A stretch of 59,769 bases of DNA from Acidilobaceae archaeon (GTDB taxonomy: Archaea; Thermoproteota; Thermoprotei_A; Sulfolobales; Acidilobaceae): the NCBI GenBank assembly GCA_027046245.1, contig JALTZJ010000034.1:1-59769 (forward strand), given 5' to 3'. The notes beneath the pieces are model-generated. The model saw nothing but the letters and a program-made list of their open reading frames with translations, had not been told where the DNA came from and ran no database searches. The first letter of the stretch is position 1. Each line of letters opens with the position of its first letter. The position numbers and the translations under genes are program-made. This document shows positions 17,246 through 24,199 of the stretch, piece after piece.

Positions 17246-17328
17246 TGCCAAGCCTCTTCACACCCCCAAGGGCCTCTGAGCCCCGAGAAGCGGGGCTTAA
17301 AGAGCTAAGACCGGGGCCCGAGAGGCCC

Positions 17329-17457
17329 TTGAAAGCGTGGATTGACGAGTCGCACCTAATAAAGCGCGCCATGTACTGGCAGTCTATGCCAAAGGGAGGG
17401 AACTCATTCGCGGATGCATGCCTAGCCTTTGAGGTCACAAGCTTAAGGGATTCGTAA
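17329..17457 (+). CDS. Candidate microprotein (about 42 residues)
   Basis: A tentative gene in the 250-bp gap between UPF0147 and cobA. The frame has gene-like codon choice (AAG, CTA, AGG, AGA) and ends in TAA. It could start at TTG 17329 after GAGGCCC, with TTAAAG at 17297-17302 as a TATA element shared in reverse with UPF0147. The product contains 'AWIDESHLIKRAMYWQ' and 'GGNSFADACLAFEV'. No family was recognised, and it may be noncoding. Confidence 0.25.
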   Translation: MKAWIDESHLIKRAMYWQSMPKGGNSFADACLAFEVTSLRDS

Positions 17458-17497
17458 GGGTGAATGCGGTATTTCCGCCCGCTATGTAAGATAGTTT

Positions 17498-18304
17498 ATG
17501 GAGAGGTTGATGGGTGCGATGAAGGGCGCGCCGAGCTGCCGTGATAATGGCGCTGTCTTCATAGTGGGTGCAGGCCCCGGCGATCCAGAGCTGCTCACGA
17601 TTAAAGCGCTTCGCTTACTCGCAGAAGCCGACGTGATAGTCTATGACAGGCTGGCGCCTCAGGAGGCCCTCCTTAGAGCCCGTCCCGACGCTACACTAGT
17701 ATACGCAGGCAAAGGTTATGGTGAAGCAGGGAAGCAAGAATGGATAAACGAGTTATTGTTCGAGGAAGCTTGCAAGGGTAAGCTTGTAGTTCGTCTCAAA
17801 GGAGGAGACCCGCTAATCTATGGTAGAGGAGAAGAGGAATGTCTCTACTTAATAGAGAGAGGTGTTTACTGCGAGATCGTACCGGGGGTTACTAGCATAG
17901 CTGCTGCCGCAGCAGCAGCCCTAGCACCGCCAGGATCCCGGCTAGGGAGCAGTACCTTCGCAGTAGTTCCAGGTAGACAGGCTGGCAGTGGAGAGCCAGG
18001 ATTCAATTACGCCGAGATAGCCTCAACTGTAGATACAATAATAATAATGATGGGCGCATCTACCTCGAAAACCGTTGCTGAAAAGCTCATGGAGAAACTC
18101 TCCCCCGACACACCAGTAGTGATTGTAGAGAGTGCCTCGCTTGAACAACAAAAAGTCACCATAACTAATCTCAAGGGGCTCAGAGAAGCAGGCGAAAGAG
18201 GAGACGTGAAGCCGCCAGCAGTCATAATAGTGGGAGGAGCAGCGGAAATAGCAAAGAAGTATCAATTAAATAGTCAAGATCACCGTATCGACGATATATC
18301 ATAG
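17498..18304 (+). CDS. cobA: Uroporphyrinogen-III C-methyltransferase (SUMT)
   Basis: SAM-dependent methyltransferase making precorrin-2, the branch point to siroheme, cobalamin or heme d1/alternative heme. Motifs are 'GAGPGDPELLTIKALRLL' near residue 24, 'DVIVYDRL', 'RLKGGDPLIYGRGEEE', 'VPGVTS' and 'VVPGRQ' in place of the common 'THR', all typical of SUMT. The protein has 268 residues. ATG 17498 is the longest start. No other tetrapyrrole gene is in the window. Confidence 0.9.
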   Translation: MERLMGAMKGAPSCRDNGAVFIVGAGPGDPELLTIKALRLLAEADVIVYDRLAPQEALLRARPDATLVYAGKGYGEAGKQEWINELLFEEACKGKLVVRLKGGDPLIYGRGEEECLYLIERGVYCEIVPGVTSIAAAAAAALAPPGSRLGSSTFAVVPGRQAGSGEPGFNYAEIASTVDTIIIMMGASTSKTVAEKLMEKLSPDTPVVIVESASLEQQKVTITNLKGLREAGERGDVKPPAVIIVGGAAEIAKKYQLNSQDHRIDDIS

Positions 18305-18413
18305 GTATGCCGGTCAAGCGGTGTGAATCTAAAACTTACCGGCATTTAGCAGCCTAGGCTCTGGTATTAAGGGCTTGGCTCTAAAGGGCCTCTGCGTGCG
18401 TGATTAATCTTCC

Positions 18414-18908
18414 GTGGGGCGGCGGGCTGTGACGGGTGCCTGCGACGAGCGGAGCCCGTGCAGGGGCGGTGAGTGGGAAGAGCCGAATGAGCCCGCCGCC
18501 TCAGCCGAAGCCGAGTGCCTTGTTAGGGTTTACGGGGGTTATACTAGGCTCAGAGACATGATATCCAGAGTTATACCGGTAATCTACGAGTATAACGATG
18601 CTATCAGAAGCACGGGTTACTATCTGAAACCAGTTCACAAGGTCTACAAGAATGTGGGTGGAGTGCGAAGGGTATACGAATACTATGGACGGTATTGGTG
18701 GCGACGGGTTAGGAGGCGTGACAGGAGCGGTTACAGACTCGTATATGCTGGTACCGAGAGGCCCAGGGAGGTGCCGCTAGATCCTCCACATACAGGCCTT
18801 GAAGGGCTACGAGTCATAGTAGAAGGCGACGATATAATAATAGAGTGCAGCGTTTACGATAAATATAAGAACAGCTTTCAGGGTTTGAAGGTTTCAAGAG
18901 TCACATGA
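18414..18908 (+). CDS. Hypothetical protein, Tyr/Arg-rich
   Basis: Not recognised. The first 35 residues are low in structure and may not be translated; starts are GTG 18414 or GTG 18429. The core has 'YTRLRDMISRVIPVIYEYND', then a very aromatic and basic patch 'VYEYYGRYWWRRVRRRDRSG' that could bind nucleic acid, then a short strand-rich end. It is convergent with the DUF62 gene, overlapping by 8 bp. Confidence 0.6.
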   Translation: MGRRAVTGACDERSPCRGGEWEEPNEPAASAEAECLVRVYGGYTRLRDMISRVIPVIYEYNDAIRSTGYYLKPVHKVYKNVGGVRRVYEYYGRYWWRRVRRRDRSGYRLVYAGTERPREVPLDPPHTGLEGLRVIVEGDDIIIECSVYDKYKNSFQGLKVSRVT

Positions 18909-19809
18909 GAAGTGCTTCCTCTCCCGCCTCTAGAGAGGCACCACCACGCCTGATACCCCTATCCTCCATGGGAATAAGGGTAACCTTCATGTCGATCTCA
19001 GCGCCTATCTTGTGGGCTGCATTGCCTCTATTCACGGCTAGTTCTAGGTAGCCAAAGCTGTTCACATAAATAATCAAGTCGCTACCAGGCGCCTCGCTAA
19101 ACGTGTTAACAACCTTCGCATAGTACATTCCGGCGTGGGTCTTCACGCCAACAGTGCTCCACTTCTTGAGCTGTACCATGTGAGGCTTCGCGCTGAGCGC
19201 TACATTGCCAAACTTGTCGATATAGACTACGTTAACCCTGTAGTATCCGTTAACGTGTTCAACATGATCTATACTAGCCTTTCTTAACCTCTCAAACTCC
19301 ACGGGCTTCCCTAGATCGTCTAAGTCGACGCTACCACTAGCTATAAGCGCCGCCGCCGGTGCAAAGACGTCTCGGCCGTGGAATGTGTGGCTTATGCTCC
19401 AGCGTCCATCATGTAGAACACCACGGAACTTTAGGGGCACGAGATCCTCTATTCTCCTGTAGTCTATAGCAACTGCCCTCTTGAATCCGTCGCGTACAAC
19501 GGCAGGGTATAGCACCCCGTTGTCGGGCCCTATGAATACATAGTTGTTGGTCTCTACGGCTAGAGCAGCGCGTGAAAAACCGACACCAGGATCTATGACG
19601 GCTACGACCACGCTGCCGCGAGGCATCCAGTGATAAGAGTTAGCTACAATATATGCGCCGGCCGTCACGCTGAAACTGGGAACCCAGTGGTCAATGTCTA
19701 TGACCTTCACGTCGGGATCTATGCTCGCTATGACAGCTTTCATAATGCCCTGGTAGGGCCCCTCCCCGAAGTCTGTTATCAGGCCTATATGCCTCTTCAT
19801 CACGCCCAT
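18901..19809 (-). CDS. SAM hydroxide adenosyltransferase (DUF62 family)
   Basis: Archaeal DUF62 enzymes are related to fluorinase/chlorinase and hydrolyse S-adenosylmethionine to adenosine and methionine using hydroxide. Family features are 'GLITDFGEGPYQGIMKAVI' at the N-terminus with the adenosine-binding Asp, 'VVVAVIDPGVGFSR', 'FIGPDNGVLYP', and 'HTFHGRDVFAPAAA' carrying the His-Arg-Asp group that sets this family apart from halogenases. The C-terminal beta-barrel holds 'VVYIDKFGNVALS'. Length is 302. ATG 19809 was chosen; ATG 19800 also fits. Confidence 0.9.
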   Translation of the reverse strand: MGVMKRHIGLITDFGEGPYQGIMKAVIASIDPDVKVIDIDHWVPSFSVTAGAYIVANSYHWMPRGSVVVAVIDPGVGFSRAALAVETNNYVFIGPDNGVLYPAVVRDGFKRAVAIDYRRIEDLVPLKFRGVLHDGRWSISHTFHGRDVFAPAAALIASGSVDLDDLGKPVEFERLRKASIDHVEHVNGYYRVNVVYIDKFGNVALSAKPHMVQLKKWSTVGVKTHAGMYYAKVVNTFSEAPGSDLIIYVNSFGYLELAVNRGNAAHKIGAEIDMKVTLIPMEDRGIRRGGASLEAGEEALLM

Positions 19810-19922
19810 CCCGGTGGTCTAGCTAAGCCTCGCTCCTATCAGGTTTCAGGCTCTCATAGCCATTTATGCCTGGAGAAAGAGGTTTAGGGGTTAAAACTCT
19901 ACAATTTGTAGGTTGACATTTT

Positions 19923-20738
19923 CTACTCGGAGAGGGGTATCATAACGGCTATGTAGTGATCATTGTTTACCTGGGCAGTTATCACGGCGTTTGCAACAGT
20001 CAATGGTATAATAGCTGTGGGGTTGTTGAGATCATATGTAGCGATAACTATCTTGAGTGTCATGGACTCTCCGGGGGCTAGCGTCTCTATCCAGAGGGGA
20101 GCTTTAGGATAGTAGGAGAAGCCACTGCTATCTAGGATCTCTGCGAGGCTGAAGCCCTCTACTAGCCTTAGATTAGTGTATTCTACGTAAATAGTTGGGT
20201 TGACGGCGTTGTTCCAGTAGGTGGTATCACTGTACATAGTTCTACATGAGGGCATCGACTCGCCGAGGTCGACACCGCCGTTTCCAACAAGATTAACTAG
20301 GCCGTCACTGTCGAGGTCTACCAGGTAGAATATTCTGACATTGAGGCCGGCAGCCTCGTTCCCTGGCAGCGTAGAACTATGAATGGGTATAATACTAATT
20401 AATTGGTCAAAGTAGAAGTTCTGCCCTACTCTATAAGCCGGTAGAACCGTGAGACCAAACCTAACATCGGAGCCTCCTACATTAGCTAGGTTTAGAGTAT
20501 AACAATACACTGCTGGGGCATCAGTCTCATCGCTCTCCTTTAGAACTATAGAGGACTGGATACTACTAGCCACGGTATAAGCCGTAGCAGTAACTCCCTG
20601 CTGGAGCCTAGTCTGCGCTGCTACATTGTTAAAGAATGCAAACATTGCGAGCCCTATAGCTATTGTTACGGCCATTAGAATAACTATGGTTATGGGGCTA
20701 GCCTGTCCCCTTCTCGAGAGGTGTACTAGCTGGGCCAA
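19923..20738 (-). CDS. Archaeal type IV prepilin-like surface protein (271 residues)
   Basis: Surface or filament protein with a class III (PibD/EppA-type) signal: a short basic N-terminus 'HLSRRGQASP', predicted cut after Gly11, then a hydrophobic helix 'PITIVILMAVTIAIGLAMFA'. The mature part is strand-rich and has a calcium-loop-like 'DLDSDGLVNLVGNGG'. The start is TTG 20738, not the upstream end of the frame, because 'GGTGGAGGG' precedes it and a TATA box at 20779-20787 gives a start near 20758. It is divergent from the 817-residue prepilin-like gene, which shares its signal type and Asp-rich loops. Confidence 0.8.
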   Translation of the reverse strand: MAQLVHLSRRGQASPITIVILMAVTIAIGLAMFAFFNNVAAQTRLQQGVTATAYTVASSIQSSIVLKESDETDAPAVYCYTLNLANVGGSDVRFGLTVLPAYRVGQNFYFDQLISIIPIHSSTLPGNEAAGLNVRIFYLVDLDSDGLVNLVGNGGVDLGESMPSCRTMYSDTTYWNNAVNPTIYVEYTNLRLVEGFSLAEILDSSGFSYYPKAPLWIETLAPGESMTLKIVIATYDLNNPTAIIPLTVANAVITAQVNNDHYIAVMIPLSE

Positions 20739-20778
20739 AACCCTCCACCCACAGATATTCGTTAGAGCAGAGAAAACG

Positions 20779-20787
20779 TATTTACTA
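20779..20787 (-). promoter_or_regulatory. TATA box of the 271-residue prepilin-like gene
   Basis: TAGTAAATA on the minus strand, centred about 45 bp before TTG 20738. The leader would be about 20 nt. Confidence 0.5.
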
Positions 20788-20940
20788 ATTGTAGCAGAGA
20801 GGAGTATATCATTCACATAAATCAGATAATTAAAGAATATGTTAGTCGGAAATATGTGCATAACCTGTTTCTGTTTAAATAAATGTGTAATAGCAGTTAT
20901 GTGGATAGTAAGTATAAGTGATCGACACTAATTATCTAAC

Positions 20941-20949
20941 CTATTTATG
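20941..20949 (+). promoter_or_regulatory. TATA box of the 817-residue prepilin-like gene
   Basis: CTATTTATG within a 300-bp A/T-rich divergent region; the predicted start near 20970 leaves an unusually long leader of about 70 nt before TTG 21041. Confidence 0.45.
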
Positions 20950-20978
20950 TGTTGAATGCTATCTCTAGTCTACCGAGA

Positions 20979-20993
20979 GGGACAAATTGTCCC
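20979..20993. repeat. 15-bp palindrome in the giant prepilin leader
   Basis: GGGACAA and TTGTCCC around a single A. It lies just after the predicted transcript start, so it could be an operator or an mRNA hairpin. Confidence 0.55.
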
Positions 20994-20997
20994 CTCT

Positions 20998-21016
20998 GGA
21001 GGGCCCTGAGCCCTCC
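20998..21016 (+). repeat. Second leader hairpin before the giant prepilin start
   Basis: GGAGGG (20998-21003) pairs with CCCTCC (21011-21016) around a 7-nt loop, about 12 bp before the ribosome site AGAGGTGG at 21027-21034. Confidence 0.45.
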
Positions 21017-21040
21017 AAGGGGGATTAGAGGTGGTAAGCT

Positions 21041-23494
21041 TTGGCCGTGGGTGTCAGGAGTAGGAGTAGCGGGATAGGAAGGCTTAGGAAGGGCCAAGCG
21101 GAGGTCATAGGAGGGCTCTTCGTACTAACGCTCATATTCCTAGTAGCCTTACCTATAGTAATGAACTACTATAACCAGACGCTGACAGCCGTGGAAGATG
21201 TTGCCAGGAGTAATATAGTAGCTAATGTCGCTAGGAACGAGAGGATAGTGATTCAGCCTCTCGACCCAAACAATGAAGATTATTTAGCGCTTGGCTGGAT
21301 CCCAGGAGTATTCATAATCAACGCGGGAACGGTAGAGGTAGAACTCACTAGAGCCTACATAATCAACACGCAGACAAACAAGATAGACTATGTAATAGAC
21401 TTGACGACCCTGAGGCCGGGTGACCTCACGCCAACTCATGTAATCAAAGCAATAGCCCTCAACCCGAGCATAGCAAACCCCAGCGGAGAACCGCTACCGG
21501 CCGACGGCGAACCTATAGTGCTAGGCCCAGGGGATAAGCTGCTCCTAGCTTTCAACATAGTTAACCCAGATATCTATGTGTTGGCCGTCCAGTCAGCCAC
21601 GGGCGTTCTACACCCAGTAGGCGGAGGTAGCGAAAATACCCTCGTACCCACAGGCGGAGGCGGCACAGGGACAGGTACAGGCGAGGGCGAGGGAGTATAC
21701 AAGGGAATCTTCGCCCCGCTTAGCGGCTTCAAGATGCTAAGCGGCGAGGAGATAAGCGACAGCGGCTTCGTCAAAGTATGGAGGCCTGCAAACAGAATAA
21801 TTGAGTTCACAATAGCATACAGGTCAACCTTCATATACGATGATGACAGGTATCCAGGCTTCTACAAGATCTACATACTGAGCGACGAGACGACCACTCT
21901 AGAGACTACCTATGGCAACTGTTATATCAGGAGAGGCTGGGAGGTCTACATATATGGCTTCATAGGGACATACTATCCATACGCTGTCAGCACATGGTTC
22001 GGCACCGAGAACTACGTATTCATAGACGGTTATGCCTTTGAGATAGAAGTATACGATAGCGCCGGAAACCTAGTGTGCCCACTTAGGATACCACTAACGT
22101 ACAACGTAAACCCGGCTAGAACGGTCGATTTAATAGACTTCGACGGGAACGGCGTGCTTGAGCTGACTTTCTTCACCAGGCTGAACTCACCCACGACAGG
22201 AGACGCTGGTGACGTGGACATAGACGGCGACGGTAGCACTATAAGGGACGTGATACTGTGGGAATATGTTGTTCAGAGAGACATAGGCAGCGTTGACTTC
22301 ATACAGGTCAGCGGCAAGATAAACTATTACTGGACCAAGATCTTCTATTCGTCATGCCCGTCAAGCTTCAGACCACTAAAGATATTCAGTATAGTAGTGT
22401 GGAAGTTCGACGATACAGCAGGGAAGTGGCGCATATACAACTGGAAGGACTACTTCTACGTAGATGACAAGCCTAGGCAGTTCCAGTTCTTCGCGACATT
22501 CCCTGTCGAGAGAGAAGGCATCTACAGGGTCGGCGTTATCTTCTACGACAACTATAAGATGTTTGTAACCAGCTCTGGATACGATTGCTTCATCGAGTTC
22601 ACCTACGCCTTAGAATACATGACTGTCGAGTACGGCGTGATAAACCCGCTATTCGAGGAGACTCCACCAATATACATAGTAGCAATACCTGATCCAAACA
22701 AGATAAGCGGCATAGGAGAATATGACTATGCAAACGCCTATGGCATAACAGACATAGACCAGGCCAAGGTGCTAGCCCAAAAAGAGCTACTAAGCATCCT
22801 AACCGACGAGCTGAAGAGAGTAGGAATAGGAGCATATACTATAATAGACACCGAGTCAGAGTTCTGCAACGTGCTGTTCCCAGATCTAATAAGTGGAAAC
22901 GTGATGCAGCCGCCCAGAAACGCCGTAATCTTCTGGCTACAGGGCGACACCGATATACAGTACCTAGTGGACCCGACGATCTGCGGCATATCCTACGGTG
23001 CAGTTAGGGACCACGTAGCGCAGTATAACTGGGTATTCGTACAGATGACAGGTACACCATTCTGGACGCTAAGCAGCAACCCAGAACTATACTTCCTCCA
23101 ACTAGAATACGGAGACATAGCAATAGTGGACGGTGGCAACGCAGCCATAACTGACGATGGAGTAGCAGCTAGGGGCCGCTACGCCTTCATAGCAATGCTA
23201 AACGAGCTACCATTCCAGAGCAGGGTGCAACTAAGCACAGCAGCAAAGAGCTACGTCGTGTCAAACGCAACATTCTATTACAACCCCGACGATGACGCAT
23301 ACGGGCACGTAGCAATACTAAACATGGACCCCGCTAACCCAGAGGACAGGGGAGTCTACGTTATAATGCATGCACACATAGACTGGGACACAACCGGCGA
23401 CGGCATAGACCCGCTGACACTAGTCCAAATGGCTGTAGGAGGAGGACTAGAAGCCTGGAAATACGTAAAAACTCCCCTAATAACAGTACCATGA
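21041..23494 (+). CDS. Giant prepilin-like surface protein (817 residues)
   Basis: Begins like an archaeal prepilin or archaellin: basic 'RLRKGQAE' with a predicted cut after Gly18, then a hydrophobic stretch 'IGGLFVLTLIFLVALPIVMN'. At over 800 residues it is several times longer than normal pilins. After the helix come an N-terminal beta-rich region, a Gly/Thr linker near 205-218 ('GGGGTGTGTGEGEG'), a middle beta region with calcium-type loops ('DFDGNGVLEL', 'DVDIDGDGST'), and a C-terminal alpha/beta region from about 545 that has no recognised family. It is probably secreted and assembled or anchored on the cell surface. TTG 21041 follows a good ribosome site. Confidence 0.8.
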   Translation: MAVGVRSRSSGIGRLRKGQAEVIGGLFVLTLIFLVALPIVMNYYNQTLTAVEDVARSNIVANVARNERIVIQPLDPNNEDYLALGWIPGVFIINAGTVEVELTRAYIINTQTNKIDYVIDLTTLRPGDLTPTHVIKAIALNPSIANPSGEPLPADGEPIVLGPGDKLLLAFNIVNPDIYVLAVQSATGVLHPVGGGSENTLVPTGGGGTGTGTGEGEGVYKGIFAPLSGFKMLSGEEISDSGFVKVWRPANRIIEFTIAYRSTFIYDDDRYPGFYKIYILSDETTTLETTYGNCYIRRGWEVYIYGFIGTYYPYAVSTWFGTENYVFIDGYAFEIEVYDSAGNLVCPLRIPLTYNVNPARTVDLIDFDGNGVLELTFFTRLNSPTTGDAGDVDIDGDGSTIRDVILWEYVVQRDIGSVDFIQVSGKINYYWTKIFYSSCPSSFRPLKIFSIVVWKFDDTAGKWRIYNWKDYFYVDDKPRQFQFFATFPVEREGIYRVGVIFYDNYKMFVTSSGYDCFIEFTYALEYMTVEYGVINPLFEETPPIYIVAIPDPNKISGIGEYDYANAYGITDIDQAKVLAQKELLSILTDELKRVGIGAYTIIDTESEFCNVLFPDLISGNVMQPPRNAVIFWLQGDTDIQYLVDPTICGISYGAVRDHVAQYNWVFVQMTGTPFWTLSSNPELYFLQLEYGDIAIVDGGNAAITDDGVAARGRYAFIAMLNELPFQSRVQLSTAAKSYVVSNATFYYNPDDDAYGHVAILNMDPANPEDRGVYVIMHAHIDWDTTGDGIDPLTLVQMAVGGGLEAWKYVKTPLITVP

Positions 23495-23559
23495 TTTAAG
23501 TTTATGCGTAATGGATAACTACAATCATAAAAATTATTCGACGTGAAAATTAATATAAA

Positions 23560-23580
23560 AATTAAAACTTTTTATTTTAG
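23560..23580 (+). terminator. T-rich terminator of the giant prepilin gene
   Basis: The 160-bp convergent gap after 23494 is strongly A/T-rich and carries the tract CTTTTTATTTT at about 23568-23578, a typical archaeal T-rich stop signal. The gene at 23657 lies on the other strand. Confidence 0.5.
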
Positions 23581-23656
23581 AACTTTTATGTTTCCGATAG
23601 GCGGAAAAGGCTAGTCTCAATAGTTTTTATCTTTCCCATTAGGCTTTCCCGGGTAT

Positions 23657-23977
23657 TTAGTATTCATCGCCGTAGTCTGGCTCGTCCTCGCCATATTCCT
23701 TATCTCGTGCTCCCCCGACGGCGATCAGGCCTTTCTGATTAAGTATTCTCAGGAGCTTGCTAGCTAGGCTCTTACTTCGCACCTTAACTAGTATGACGTC
23801 TACAGCGTCAACAACTATTATTTCGCCTTGCCTTCTGCCCGCGAGCCTTTCAACTACCTCTCTGCCTTCAGGTCTTACAGGTATAACGTAGTAGCCGTGA
23901 GGATCTCGCCGAGACAAGAGATCCCTAAGGTAGGGGGGATGCGACAAGACCCGAGCACCCCTCGCAGGCGCATGCAT
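23657..23977 (-). CDS. Small hypothetical protein
   Basis: Not recognised. About 106 residues with a compact core 'GYYVIPVRPEGREVVERLAG' and 'EIIVVDAVDVILVKVRSKSL' followed by 'LLRILNQKGLIAVGG', suggesting a small alpha/beta domain, and then a highly acidic tail rich in Asp, Glu and Tyr. ATG 23977 is the longest start, and the first 15 residues may not belong. It is convergent with the giant prepilin and divergent from the acyl-CoA synthetase. Confidence 0.6.
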   Translation of the reverse strand: MHAPARGARVLSHPPYLRDLLSRRDPHGYYVIPVRPEGREVVERLAGRRQGEIIVVDAVDVILVKVRSKSLASKLLRILNQKGLIAVGGARDKEYGEDEPDYGDEY

Positions 23978-24180
23978 ACAGCATGGCTTCCCCCATTAGA
24001 GCCTGGGGGAGGGCGGCGCGGCCCCGGCTATGCGCTTCTTCACAGGCTTCTGCGCCGCCATTGATAAATTAATCTCAAGTGGGATCTCTGATTTAACGCT
24101 TTGCAGCTCGCTAGCGGCTATCCAGGGGAGGATACTGGGGAGGGACAGTGGTGGGGATATTATCGCGGCGCCCCAGAAAG

Positions 24181-24191
24181 GATTATATAAT
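24181..24191 (+). promoter_or_regulatory. TATA box of the acyl-CoA synthetase gene
   Basis: GATTATATAAT is an excellent TATA box, only about 15 bp before GTG 24200. Normal spacing places the transcript start near 24210, which points to a leaderless start at TTG 24209 or a slightly later codon. Confidence 0.6.
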
Positions 24192-24199
24192 GGACGGGT

